Of a stretch of DNA of 64,000 nucleotides, positions 45,143 through 55,845 are shown piece by piece. Below the pieces are notes generated by a model. That model was not told the origin of the DNA. It ran no database searches and saw nothing but the letters and a program-made list of their open reading frames with translations. A program made the translations under genes and the position numbers. Position 1 is the first letter of the stretch. Each line of letters begins with the position of its first letter. This DNA is from Armigeres subalbatus (lineage: Eukaryota; Arthropoda; Insecta; Diptera; Culicidae), in the NCBI RefSeq assembly GCF_024139115.2, contig NW_026942610.1, positions 199,879-263,878 on the forward strand, written 5' to 3'.

Positions 45143-45498
45143 ACGATAAGAGGTCAGGAAGTACGAGCCAATAACTCAGCCGTTTTTTGACGAATTCCAG
45201 AGATTTTGGTATAAGTTGATTAGTAAGCTCTCTAATTCTATACAACTATTGTAAACAGTTGATTCAATGCATTTAACTATTAAAAAAAATCAAAATTGCC
45301 GACCAATGTTAAAATTGCACTTTGACAGTAAATTGCCTACATTTCAGCAATTAGCCATCCGACATGAACAAACATGCATAAAATGTTGATCAAATTTCGC
45401 GTCCACTATCGCACTATACGTAATTCTACGTTCAATTAATCGCCTGCTTTGAGCGTGCTTACAGCGGCACACTAGGAGTTAACTTTCTGAAATCAGTA

Positions 45499-45661
45499 TG
45501 GCGAAAGGCATCTAAGGCTCGATTTCTCAAAATTAAGCTCCTTCATCGAAAAAATATTTGGTAGGCGTAGTAGAGGACACCTTCCTACATAACCGGTACC
45601 AAATATTTTTTCATGAAAAGTTCCTTATTTTGAGAAAACCCGCATTAGATGTCTTTCGCCA
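45499..45661. mobile_element. 163-bp fold-back MITE with TA duplication
   Basis: TGGCGAAAGGCATCTAA at the left and its near complement at the right; inverted repeats extend about 65 bp with mismatches. Flanked by TA at both ends (45497-45498, 45662-45663), as expected for Tc1/mariner-type mobilisation. Confidence 0.75.
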
Positions 45662-45699
45662 TACAAATTTCCTCATGCTGGCTATTTTGCGCATATACG

Positions 45700-46491
45700 G
45701 CGCATAACCTAGGCTCATGAGCCAGCAAATCTAACAACTTGTCCCATCCCAGAAAATTCAACATCCAAAAAAACGGAGAGGCATAAATTTCTTAGCATGC
45801 TCGCTCCCAACCAGAGCGTAAAATATTCAACTTCATGAAGCTACTTCAGTCCGATTTTTGACAAACATCGCATGATTATTCAAAACATAGAATGACAAAG
45901 TCAGATGACTACTCCATCGACTCATTCATTCGACTGTCACTGAAAATGCTTACTATGTGCAGAAAAAACATAATTAGTATTGTTGTTGTTGACGTTTACC
46001 TCTGAAATTGCCTCACGGACGCAAATCAAACTCATTTCTGTGTGATACTCAATTAAAACGTGTTTAGATTTGAAATAATATATTATATTTGTGGAAAGTG
46101 CAAAAATATTCAATGACTAATATTCCACCGAATATTGACAGTACAAGGCCGACTATGAATGTGTCTAGAAGTGAGCTGAAAAGTGAAGAAAGGTGGCCTT
46201 CAACAAATATTTTCGATTATTTTACACTCTGCTCCCAATGTCTTGTTGAAAATTACAATATCATTTGCTTATAATGATACTCCTAAACTATATACCCTTC
46301 ATTATCCAACTCCTTGACATCTATGAGGGCGACGGTGAGTCGCTGGCCTCTCGTGAAGTACATGTCATATCACTATTTCCTCCCTTTCCCTAGTAACGGA
46401 GAAGATGGGCGTAGCTTTCATGCTTTATCATTTTGGACCCCCAATTGGGTTGCTATTAAATCCCAATTAGTAATTTATAAGCAGTTGGGGT
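45700..46491. repeat. Unclassified repeat, copy 1 (also at 57225-57601)
   Basis: From CCTAGGCTCAT to ATAAGCAGTTGGGGT, matching 57225-57601 except for the hAT MITE here. GC content is higher than the surroundings and no frame is recognisable; it could be the untranslated end of a retroelement. At the right it stops where N1-related sequence begins. Confidence 0.65.
45812..46231. mobile_element. hAT-type MITE, 420 bp, with empty site at 57330
   Basis: Begins CAGAGCGTAAAATATTC and ends with the complement of CAGAGTGTAAAATAATC. Flanked by CTCCCAAC and CTCCCAAT (45804-45811, 46232-46239), one mismatch. The sister repeat copy at 57225-57601 has the uninterrupted CTCCCAACGTCTTG. The frame near its right end (MTNIPPNIDSTRPTMNVSRS) could be a scrap of a hAT transposase start or chance. 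Confidence 0.88.
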
Positions 46492-49400
46492 TGGCACGGC
46501 AAATGCTGGGTAAAGCGTACCATTGGTACTTCGCGTACCTGCTGGAATAAAATAGACCCCATCTCGTCCTTAGCCTCTTACCCAGAAACTCGTATCTCAA
46601 CTTCCTCATGGTGCTAGCCGGGATACGAGCAACCTTAGGGAAGATCGGGTAGCCAACCCCGATGTGTGCTAGTCGTATGCTGACAGGGAAGGGAGGTTTG
46701 CTCCTCTTCGGTGGTGCAAATCTCACTGAGCGTCTGTTCTCCATGTCAGGATCGGCTCACAACAGCGTCTGTTCTCCATGTTAGGGCGGCTGATCATCGT
46801 CCGAGTGCCAGGGACTCTAAGTGAAACTGTGCACCATGGTCCACCGGAAATAAGGAGGAATGGTCCTCCGGAAATTTAGGGGGTTTGGTGTCAGGCCCTG
46901 CAAGCCAGCCTTTAAAAATCATAAGCAACGAACAATCAACAAGAGAGTACGGACCGGAACCATCGGCGAAGACCACTGCGACGAAAAGGGACTAGCGATT
47001 GGAAACTCGGTTCGTGGAACTGCAAATCTCTCAACTTCATCGGGAGCACACGCATACTCGCCGATGTGCTCAAGGACCGTGGATTCGTCATCGTAGCGCT
47101 GCAGGAGGTTTGTTGGAAGGGATCAATGGTGCGAACGTTTAGAGGTAATCATACCATCTACCAGAGCTGCGGCAACACACATGAGCTGGGAACAGCTTTC
47201 ATAGTGATGGGCGATATGCAAAGGCGCGTGATCGGGTGGTGGCCGATCAATGAAAGAATGTGCAGGTTGAGGATCAAAGGCCGGTTCTTCAACTTCAGCA
47301 TAATCAACATCCATAGCCCACACTCTGGAAGCACTGATGATGATAAGGACGCATTCTACGCGCAGCTGGAACGTGAGTACGACAGCTGCCCAAGCCACAA
47401 CGTCAAAATCATCATAGGAGATTTGAACGCTCAGGTTGGCCAAGAGGAGGAGTTTAGACCGACTATTGGAAAGTTCAGCGCTCACCGGCTGACGAACGAA
47501 AACGGCCTACGACTAATTGATTTCGCCGCCTCCAAGAATATGGCCATTCGTAGCACCTACGTCCAACACAGCCTCCCGTATCGGTACACCTGGAGATCAC
47601 CACTGCAGACAGAATCACAAATCGACCACGTTCTGATTGATGGACGGCACTTCTCCGACATTATCGACGTCAGGACATATCGTGGCGCTAACATCGACTC
47701 TGACCACTATCTGGTGATGGTTAAACTGCGCCCAAAACTATCCGTCATCAACAATGTTCGGTACCGAAGATCGCCGCGGTACGACCTAGAGCGACTGAAG
47801 CAACCTGATGTCGCCACTGCATACGCGCAGCATCTCGAGGCAGCGTTGCCGGAAGAGGGTGAGCTCGATGGGGCCCCTCTTGAGGACTGCTGGAATACAG
47901 TCAAAGCAGCCATTAACGACGCAGCGGAGAACAACGTCGGGTATATGGGTCGAAGTCGACGAAACGATTGGTTCGACGAAGAGTGCAGACAGATTCTGGA
48001 GGAGAAGGACGCAGCGCGGGCGGTCGCGCTGCAGCAAGGTACCCGGCAGAACGTGGAACGTTATAGACGGAAGCGGAGACAGCAGACCCGCCTTTTTCAT
48101 GAGAAGAAACGCCGCCTGGAAGAAGCGGAGTGCGAGGAGATGGAACAGCTGTGCCGTTCTCAAGATACACGCAAGTTCTATCAGAAGCTCAACGCATCCC
48201 GCAAAGGCTTCGTGCCGCGAGCCGAAATGTGCCGGGATAAGGATGGGAGCATCTTGACGGACGAACGTGTGGTGATCGAAAGGTGGAAGCAGCACTACGA
48301 CGAACATCTGAATGGCGCTGAGAGTACTGGCAGTGAAAGTCAAGGCAGCGGAGGAGATGACTACGTCAGTTCAGCGGACGATGGAAGCCAACCAGCCCCC
48401 ACCTTGAGGGAGGTTAAGGATGCCATTCAACAGCTAAAGACCAATAAAGCAGCTGGTAAGGATGGTATTGGAGCTGAGCTCATCAAGATGGGCCCGGAAA
48501 AGCTGGCCACTTGCCTGCACAAACTGATAGTCAGAATCTGGGAAACCGAACAGCTACCGGAGGAGTGGAAGGAAGGGGTTATATGCCCCATCTACAAGAA
48601 AGGCGACAAACTGGAGTGTGAGAACTTTCGAGCGATCACCATCCTTAATGCCGCCTACAAAGTGATATCCCAGATCATCTTCCGTCGTCTGTCATCATTA
48701 GTGAATGAATTTGTGGGAAGTTATCAAGCCGGCTTCGTTGACGGCCGCTCGACAACGGACCAGATGTTTACTGTACGGCAAATCCTTCATAAATGCCGTG
48801 AATACCAGGTCCCAACGCACCATCTGCTCGTTGATTTCAAGGCGGCATACGACAGTATAGACCGCGTAGAGCTATGGAAAATTATGGACGAGAACAGCTT
48901 CCCTGGTAAGCTTACCAGGCTGATCAAAGCAACGGTGGATGGTGTGCAAAACTGTGTGACGATTTCGGGCGAACACTCCAGTTCGTTCAGATCGCGCCGG
49001 GGACTAAGACAAGGTGATGGACTTTCGTGCCTGTTATTCAACATTGCGCTAGAAGGTGTCATGCGGAGAGCCGGGTGTAACTGCCGGGGTACGATTTTTA
49101 ACAGATCCAGTCAATTTATTTGTTTCGCGGATGACATGGACATTGTCGGCCGAACATTTGCAAAGGTGGCAGAACTGTACACCCGCCTGAAACGTGAAGG
49201 AACAAAAGTTGGACTGGTGGTGAATGCGTCAAAGACAAAGTACATGCTTGTGGGCGGAACCAAGCGCGACAGGGCCCGCCTGGGAAGCAGTGTTACGATA
49301 GACGGTGATACCTTCGAGGTGGTCGAGGAATTCGTCTACCTCGGATCCTTGCTAACGGCTGATAACATACGAAGGCGCATCATCTGTGGAAGTCGGGCCT

Positions 49401-49930
49401 ACTACGGGCTCAAGGAGAAACTGCGGTCAAAAAAGATTCGCCACCGCACCAAATGTGTCAGGTACAAGACGCTAATAAGACCGGTTGTCCTCTACAGACA
49501 TGAAACATGGACAATGCTCGAGAAGGACTTGCAAGCACTCGGAGTATTCGAGAGACGGGTGCTTAGGATTATCTTTGGCGGTGTGCAAGAAGACGGTGTG
49601 TGGCGGCGAAGAATGAACCACGAGCTCGCCCAGCTCTACGGCGAACCCAGTATCCAGGAGGTAGCTAAAGCCGGAAGGGTACGATGGGCAGGACATGTTG
49701 CAAGAATGCCGGACAGCAATTCTGCAAAGATGGTGTTCGCTTCCGATCCGGCAGGTACGAGACGGCGTGGAGCGCAGCGAGCGAGATGGGCAGACCAGGT
49801 GCAAAATGACTTGGCGAGCGTGGGGCGTATTCGAGGATGGAGAGATGCAGCCTCGAACCGTGTATTGTGGCGTCAAATTGTTGATTCAGTGTTATCTGTT
49901 TAGATGTATACTGAATAAATGAAAAAAAAA
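46492..49930 (+). mobile_element. Non-LTR family N1, copy C, best preserved
   Basis: The left boundary is at 46492, where the repeat shared with 57225-57601 diverges; homology with copy A is clear from about 46810. The 3' end is TGTTTAGATGTATACTGAATAAATG followed by a short A-run at 49921-49929. A single large frame fills most of it. A target duplication could not be matched, so the left 300 bases might belong to another repeat. Confidence 0.7.
47066..49903 (+). CDS. Endonuclease-reverse transcriptase of N1 (945 codons)
   Basis: Residues 1-230: APE endonuclease, with LQEVCW (12-17), GDLNAQVG (118-125), IDHVLID (186-192) and SDHY (212-215). Residues 440-780: RT, with KAAGKDGIGAELIKMGPEKL (461-480), VDFKAAYD (589-596), GLRQGD (646-651) and FADD (687-690, catalytic). 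C-terminal VRWAGHVARM (872-881). No RNase H. The frame stays open upstream to about 46923 without ATG, and the first conserved endonuclease strand (WKLGSWNCKSLNF) lies there, so the 47066 start is probably not the original one. Relative to copy B, five residues (NVSRE) are missing after TADN. Clade unresolved; RTE-, Loner- and L1-like groups share these motifs. Confidence 0.88.
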   Translation: MLKDRGFVIVALQEVCWKGSMVRTFRGNHTIYQSCGNTHELGTAFIVMGDMQRRVIGWWPINERMCRLRIKGRFFNFSIINIHSPHSGSTDDDKDAFYAQLEREYDSCPSHNVKIIIGDLNAQVGQEEEFRPTIGKFSAHRLTNENGLRLIDFAASKNMAIRSTYVQHSLPYRYTWRSPLQTESQIDHVLIDGRHFSDIIDVRTYRGANIDSDHYLVMVKLRPKLSVINNVRYRRSPRYDLERLKQPDVATAYAQHLEAALPEEGELDGAPLEDCWNTVKAAINDAAENNVGYMGRSRRNDWFDEECRQILEEKDAARAVALQQGTRQNVERYRRKRRQQTRLFHEKKRRLEEAECEEMEQLCRSQDTRKFYQKLNASRKGFVPRAEMCRDKDGSILTDERVVIERWKQHYDEHLNGAESTGSESQGSGGDDYVSSADDGSQPAPTLREVKDAIQQLKTNKAAGKDGIGAELIKMGPEKLATCLHKLIVRIWETEQLPEEWKEGVICPIYKKGDKLECENFRAITILNAAYKVISQIIFRRLSSLVNEFVGSYQAGFVDGRSTTDQMFTVRQILHKCREYQVPTHHLLVDFKAAYDSIDRVELWKIMDENSFPGKLTRLIKATVDGVQNCVTISGEHSSSFRSRRGLRQGDGLSCLLFNIALEGVMRRAGCNCRGTIFNRSSQFICFADDMDIVGRTFAKVAELYTRLKREGTKVGLVVNASKTKYMLVGGTKRDRARLGSSVTIDGDTFEVVEEFVYLGSLLTADNIRRRIICGSRAYYGLKEKLRSKKIRHRTKCVRYKTLIRPVVLYRHETWTMLEKDLQALGVFERRVLRIIFGGVQEDGVWRRRMNHELAQLYGEPSIQEVAKAGRVRWAGHVARMPDSNSAKMVFASDPAGTRRRGAQRARWADQVQNDLASVGRIRGWRDAASNRVLWRQIVDSVLSV

Positions 49931-50344
49931 TATACGAATCGGGAAACTTGGTGTTGGTGATGGAGAATCGCGATTAAATTTTAAAAAGGGCGAAAAAAAC
50001 TTTTTTTTTATGTTTTCGAAAATTAAAATTGAAATATCTTAAAATTGAAATATCTTAATACTTAGAAAAAAATAAACAAAAATACATGTATTTTTGTAAA
50101 TAGTCAATGCTTCAAAAATGAGCCAGTGTAATATTGTCTCCATGAAGTCCTATTAGTCCCCTACAGTTCATGCCAGACAGTTTTTCCATACAATGAACGG
50201 TTTCCGAGTTGCAATTTTTTTAAATTAATTTGCTCGAAAACACATACGACCTTTTCATAAATTACTTGAGGGTCGATTATTTTTAAATTAGTTTGAAATA
50301 GTCTATCTCCAATACCGAAAATATGTGACAAGTTTCAATCAAAT
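49931..50344. other. AT-rich gap, nothing recognised
   Basis: Contains a duplicated AAAATTGAAATATCTTA unit (50026-50055) and A/T runs. No gene. Confidence 0.4.
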
Positions 50345-51508
50345 CAACTATCATCAACAAAAGCCTGGAAAACCCGCGTCGGATTGCAATTCGTATCGCC
50401 CCATCGCGATATTGTTCTGTCTTCGGAAGCTGTTGGAGAAGATGATTCTCTTCCGGCTAGACGAATGGATTGAATCGAATGGTTTGTTGTATCTGACCAC
50501 AATTTGGTTTCCGCAGGGGTAAGGGAACGGACGACTGTCTTGCGTTGCTTTCTTCAGAAATTCAGCTTACCTTCGCTAAAAAAAGCAAATGGGCTCAGTG
50601 TTTTTGGACATTAAGGGGGCTTTTGATTCACTTTGCGTCGATGTCTATCCGACAAACTCCACAAGTGTGGACTTTCACCAATTTTGAACAACTATTTGTA
50701 CAATTTGTTGTCAGAGAAGCGTATGAGTTTTTTCTCATGGTGACTCGGCAACTTCACGAATTAGCTACATGGGTCTCCCTCAGGGCTCATGTTTAAGCCC
50801 CTTCTTTACAATTTTTACGTCAGAGACATTGATGAATGTCTCATGCCAAATTGCTCGTTAAAACAGCTTGCAGATGATTGTGTTGTATCCGTTTCTGGGC
50901 CAACCGCAGTTGATCTGCAAGGACCATTGCAAGATACTCTGGACAATTTGTCTACTTGGGCCTTAAAGCTGGGTATCGAATTCTCTCCGGAGAAAACTGA
51001 GATGGTTGTCTTTAAAAAAAAAACATAAGCCGGCAATGTTCCCGCTCCAACTGATGGGTAAGGCAATCACTCATAGCATGCCAAAAATAAATACCTCGGG
51101 GTCTGGTTCGACTCGAAATGCACCTTTGGAAGGCACATTGTGTATCTGACACAAAAATGCCAGAAAAGAATCAACTTCATGCGAACGATTACGAGAACTT
51201 GGTAGGGAGCGCATCCCGAAGATCTTATCACGTTGTACCGAACAACCATTCTGTCGGTTCTCGAATACGGTAGTTTCTGCTTCCAGTCCGCGGCCAAAAC
51301 ACACATGCGGAAGCTTCAACGGAATCAGTACCGCTGTCTCCGTATCGCGTTGGGTTGTATGAATTCGACTCATACGATGAGTATGGAAGTACTTGCGGGA
51401 GTACTGCCTCTGATAGATCGTTTCGCGGAATTATCGCTCCGGTTCCTCATCCACTGTGAGGTTCTCAATCCATTGGTCATTGACAACTTCGAGAAGCTGC
51501 TCGAATAA
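50345..51508 (+). pseudogene. I-clade-like reverse transcriptase, 5' truncated
   Basis: Enters in the RT domain at KPGKPASDCNSYRPIAIL and continues through several frames: a FLDIKGAFDS-like block near 50605, a GLPQGSCLSPL-like block near 50775, LKQLADDCVVSVSGP (catalytic ADD near 50872), LGIEFSPEKTEMVVF, and SVLEYGSFCFQSAAKTH. At least four frameshifts. The wording of the motifs matches mosquito I/Nimb-type elements as I remember them. It is followed directly by the RNase H frame of the same element. Confidence 0.8.
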
Positions 51509-51526
51509 ACCCCTCAATCTCAATTC

Positions 51527-52582
51527 ATGAGTATTTACCACTGGTATATGACGCTGGAGGTAAGCCCATCTTCGGTTGACAGCAATCGAGCTAATTTCTT
51601 AGACTCTTACAGTTCCTCTGTTACTTTTGATCTGTCCATGAAGCAGGAGGTTCATGGAATACCAGACATTCTTCGTGCGGAGGTCATACCTTCATTATTT
51701 GCAAGCAAATACGAGCATGCCAGCGACGAGATAAGCTTTTTTACAGACGGGTCAAAAATGGATGGCTCCACTGGTTTCGGTGTTTTTAACGTTTTTCATA
51801 GCGCCTACTTTAAGCTGAAAGAGCCTAGTTCCGTGTATACCGCTGAGCTAGCTGCTGTACACTATTCACTTGAGCATATTGCATCCCTACCTCCTGACCA
51901 TTTCTTTATCTTCACCGACAGTCTAAGTACCCTGGAGGCTGTTCGGTCAATGAAACCTGTAAAGCACTCAGCGTATCTTCTAACCGGGATACGGAAAGCT
52001 TTGAGTGCTTTATCAAAACGGTCATTCACAATCACCATGGCTTGGGTCCCTTCTCATTGCTCGATCCCGGGAAATGAGAAAGCGGACTCTTTGGCTAAGG
52101 TGGGCGCCGTGGAAGGTGATATTTACGATCGGCAAATCACCTTCGATGAATTTTTCTCATTAGTTCGTCAGGAAACCTTGATCAGCTGGCAGCAGAAATG
52201 GACAAATGGGGAGCTGGGTAGATGGCTGTATTCAATTCGCCCGCAGGTGTCGAAGCGTCCATGGTTAAAAAAATTGAATATAGGACGAGACTTCATTCGA
52301 ACCATGTGTCGTCTAATGTCCAATCACCACACTTTAAATGCACATCTTTTCAGAGTGGGGCTCTCGGAAAGTAATCTCTGTGTTTGCGGCGAGGATTATC
52401 AGGGCATTGATCATGTCGTGTGGGCGTGCGAGGAGAATCGCGGCCCCAGATCTGCATTAACTGAACATCTCCGGTTCCGAGGAAAACAACCAAAGCCTAT
52501 TAGAGAAGTGTTGGCGGGCCTTGATCTCGAATACATGTCCCTCGTCCACCAATTTGTTAAAGTTGCTGATGTAAGATTGTGA
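51527..52582 (+). CDS. RNase H and C-terminal zinc region of the I-clade-like element
   Basis: A 351-codon intact frame. RNase H tetrad: D74 in FFTDGSK, E107 in TAELAA, D131 in FTDSLS and D187 in EKADSLAK, with VPSHCSIPGN before it. The C-terminal third holds a CxCx8Hx4C motif (C285, C287, H296, C301), seen at the end of I/R1-group ORF2. The ATG at 51527 is only the first in-frame start after the RT frame breaks at about 51508; originally this was the end of a longer polyprotein. It would remove RNA from the cDNA hybrid. Confidence 0.85.
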   Translation: MSIYHWYMTLEVSPSSVDSNRANFLDSYSSSVTFDLSMKQEVHGIPDILRAEVIPSLFASKYEHASDEISFFTDGSKMDGSTGFGVFNVFHSAYFKLKEPSSVYTAELAAVHYSLEHIASLPPDHFFIFTDSLSTLEAVRSMKPVKHSAYLLTGIRKALSALSKRSFTITMAWVPSHCSIPGNEKADSLAKVGAVEGDIYDRQITFDEFFSLVRQETLISWQQKWTNGELGRWLYSIRPQVSKRPWLKKLNIGRDFIRTMCRLMSNHHTLNAHLFRVGLSESNLCVCGEDYQGIDHVVWACEENRGPRSALTEHLRFRGKQPKPIREVLAGLDLEYMSLVHQFVKVADVRL

Positions 52583-52775
52583 TCTTAGTCTGCCCACCCC
52601 CTAGTCTGTCGTTCCCCTTCTCGAATGTCTTCCTCTTGTTGTTCATTTCAATGTCTGTCGTTAACCCCTTTCGTATGTCTTCCTCTCATTGTTGTCTCCC
52701 GAATAAATGTTTGTCCCGTTACAGATGTGAAACATCGCCAAGAATGTCAACCCAAGCTTTTGATTAGCAGATTTA
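52583..52775 (+). other. 3' UTR of the I-clade-like element
   Basis: CT-rich sequence with a GTCTTCCTC unit repeated (52627, 52678) and an AATAAA at 52701. The exact 3' end was not found. Confidence 0.5.
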
Positions 52776-53885
52776 TTTGATCACAAATCGTATCGAATAT
52801 CCTTTAACCCCATAGCTAAGGATATCGTTCAACAAAAGCCGCTTGGTGCGGTTTGACAGAACCCCGTTCAATTGTTCTGCAAAGTACATTCATGGATACA
52901 TACTCAGCAGTTTCGACAAATCGACGAAAACAATAATGATAATTCATATACTTTTCCGGCCAAAGGCCTTGACAGACGATCTTTAATAAAAATAATTAAA
53001 ACCTGCCTCAAGTGAGTACATCAAGATTTGAAGCGATAAATTTGATTCCAATCATCTGTTCACTTTTCTCATTGAACTCAAATTGATAAAGATTGTAGTA
53101 GTGAAAGAAAGTATGACAAAATTGGAGAAAACCAATTTTTCCAATATTTTTATTTTTCGGAATTTATATAGACCGTATTTAGTTACTAATGGCATGTTTT
53201 GCATTCCCCTACGAATCTCATATTTCCTCATTTTTTTCACATGCATCACTCCCTCACGATTAGGGAACTTTTTTTTTGCAAAAGTAATGATTTCACAACA
53301 ATATTTACTTTTTCAGATAAGAAAATGCTTATACTGTTGTATATTTAAATACAAATACAAATTTGTTGCACAGGTCACATCACTTTCCATGGTTCTGATT
53401 ACCTTTCCCAACTAACACAACTTTCTTTCCGTGGTAATTGTGGAGATGCAGAGGTGTTGTCGATCTTTAGCAGCAACAATGACTACACACTAACATTCCC
53501 TTCCTTTCGGAACTGCAACGTACATGTGGGATGGGGCTTTCAATTAATTATTCTTCTTATCTCATTTTATAGATCGAGCAATGGCGCTTAACCGATACGG
53601 ATGGGTCAAATATGACCCAAGGCGAAAATCAGCTGTCAAAAATCAGTTTTAAGAGATAGAGCTTTGCTTTCTTCAGGAAAAATGTTCAAAATTAACTGCT
53701 CCATCTAGGAAAAATATTGCACAGGTCAGGTTACGGGCACTACGATGACCTAGAGCATCCAAACTGTCCTTAAGTTGTAATTTTGATGTTCTTATGAATC
53801 AGCACCATACTTTACCATATTCTTGTTAAATAATTGAAATTGAAATGCTTAATTACAAAATCCAGAGCCTGCCCAGTAGTATAAC
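52776..53885. other. Unannotated AT-rich sequence
   Basis: 53180-53250 resembles the block at 35575 and 44722 (GCATGTTTTGC, then CATATTTCC). Overlapping frames 53083-53415 plus and 53052-53249 minus show no domain. Nothing else recognised. Confidence 0.35.
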
Positions 53886-54287
53886 AGATCTTTTTCAATA
53901 TCTACGATACTCGAAACTGTCCTTGAATTCAGATCCTAACGTTCAAATCGATCAACAAGAAGATCTACGTTGTCCTCACTATTTTTATGAGTTGGAATAG
54001 CTCCACATTACACAAAACCATTACAGACACATTACAGACTTCACTCGACATCTACGACTCTCCAAACTATCCTTGAGTATAGATCTTAATATTCAAATCG
54101 ATCAACATGAAGATTTTCGATGTTTAAACTATTTTTTATGAATTGGAATAGCTCCACGGAACTTCACTACATCATTACAGACAAACTACAGAATTCGTTC
54201 GACATCTACGACACTCCAAACTATCCTTGAGTACAGATCTTATTATGCAAATCGATCAACACGAAGATCTTTGATGTCCTTACTAAA

Positions 54288-54495
54288 AGACAGGAACACC
54301 GTCTTCGACCAGAGGTCGAACAGACTGAACACTTAACACCTAGCATTAGACAACGGACACATAACACCCAGTGGAACAGGGGAGGATGTTTCGATCACGA
54401 AAAGTTTCCTCCTTACCTGGACGGGAATCGAACCCACACTCCATAGCGCATGCGTCTAGACGACTGACGTCGCTAACCGCACGGCTACGAAGCCC
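54288..54495 (-). mobile_element. tRNA-derived SINE inside satellite array 1
   Basis: On the minus strand, the tRNA-like head has a TAGCCGTGCGGTTAGCG A-box region and a GGGTTCGATTCCCG B box (54421-54434), followed by an unrelated tail ending CTGTCTTTT, a possible pol III stop. Its body differs from Feilai, so it is a second SINE family. It splits one satellite monomer. Confidence 0.75.
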
Positions 54496-54875
54496 AGTTT
54501 TATGCGTTGGAATAGCTCCAAGGTACCTCGTAACACCATTCCAGACACACCACAGATTTGGATCAATATCTACGACACTCCAAGCTATCCTTGAGTACAG
54601 ATCTTAATGTTCAAATCGATCAACATGAAGATCTCCCGTGTCTCAACTATTTTCATGAGTTGGTTCAACGGAACTTCATTACACCATTACAGACAAACTA
54701 CAGAATTCGTTCGACATCTACGACACTCCGAACTATCCTTGAGTACAGATCTTAATATTCAAATCGATCAACATGAAGATCTTCGATGTCCTCACTAGTT
54801 TTATGAGTTGGGATAGCTCCAAGGTGCCTCGTAAGACCATTACAGACGCACCACAGAATTCGTTCAATATCTACG

Positions 54876-55295
54876 CAAGGATGTTATCGATCATTTAGTA
54901 ATCTGCGTTTGATCATTTAGTAGTTTGTCTATAACTCAATCCAGAGTCTGAATTCCAAAATGTGTTATATGGTGGACTTCTGCGAAGGTTTTTTATATAT
55001 CTGCCTAATATATCGATGTTTAAATTCCACCATTGAATAAGTTACAGTGCTAGTTGTAGTAACTTATACTAAATGATAACAAAATTCCAATCATTCAGTA
55101 TAAGCTACTGCTACTAGCTCTATAGCTCTATTATCAGTAAAATTCAAACATCGAACTGTTAGGCAGAGTTGTAGATAAACCTTTGAATTAGAAGTCCACC
55201 ATACTACACATTTTGAAATCTAGCCTCTGGAATGTGTTATTGACAAACTACTAAATGATCGAACGCAGATTACTAAATGATCGATAACATCCTTG
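54876..55295. mobile_element. 420-bp fold-back hAT-type element inside satellite array 1
   Basis: CAAGGATGTTATCGATCATT at the left, with the exact complement at the right; inverted repeats exceed 50 bp and the centre is also palindromic. Flanked by exact TATCTACG (54868-54875, 55296-55303), which is satellite sequence. Inside, ATCATTTAGTA is repeated near each end. Confidence 0.92.
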
Positions 55296-55845
55296 TATCT
55301 ACGACACTCCAAACTGTCCTTGAGTACAGATCTTAATATTCAAAACGATATACAAGATCTTGGATGTCTCAACTATTTTTATATGTTGGAATAGCTCCAT
55401 GAAACTTCGTTACACTATTATAGACACATTACAGAATTTTTGAACTTAAACGACAAAATAAACTGTCTTTGAGCACAGATCCTAATATTCAAATCGTTCA
55501 ACAAGAAGATCTTTGTTGTCCCCACTATTTTTATGAATGGGAATAGCTCCACGGTACCTCGTAACACCACTACAGACACACTACATACTTCGGTCGACAT
55601 CTACGCCTCTCCAAACTATCCTTGAGTACAGATTCCAATATTCAAATCAATCAACTTGAAGATCCTCGATGTCCCTACTGGTTTTATGATACATCCAACC
55701 ATTACACCATTACAGACACACTACGGAATTCGTTCAATTCTACGACACTCTGTCTTTGAGTACAGATCTTAATATTCGAAACAATCAACATGAAAATCTT
55801 CGATGACTTAACTATTTTTATGAGTTGGAATAGCTCATGTATGGT

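Larger units (their letters stand above)
38599..45413 (+). repeat. Unit 2 of the large direct duplication
   Basis: Blocks 38599-41598 and 41654-45413 correspond to unit 1. Unit 2 uniquely carries a Feilai SINE (44847-45142), retains the interior of the hAT-like element (43130-43805), has a complete 25-bp hairpin, and lacks about 370 bp corresponding to 22065-22430. A 55-bp segment (41599-41653) replaces the 1.2 kb middle part of unit 1. Confidence 0.8.
53890..55845 (+). repeat. Satellite array 1, about 150-bp monomer, plus orientation
   Basis: The landmark TCTACGACACTCCAAACT recurs near 53901, 54051, 54205, 54568, 54717, 54870, 55298, 55447, 55600 and 55739, a spacing of 139-154 bp once the two insertions are discounted. 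Conserved pieces: TTGAGTACAGATCTTAATAT, CAAATCGATCAACATGAAGA, GAGTTGGAATAGCTCCA, ATTACAGACA. Monomers are 80-90% similar by eye. Confidence 0.88.

Noticed and set aside
54421..54495. tRNA gene on the minus strand
   Set aside because: A and B box regions are present, but the cloverleaf is not convincing and the sequence continues into a SINE tail.
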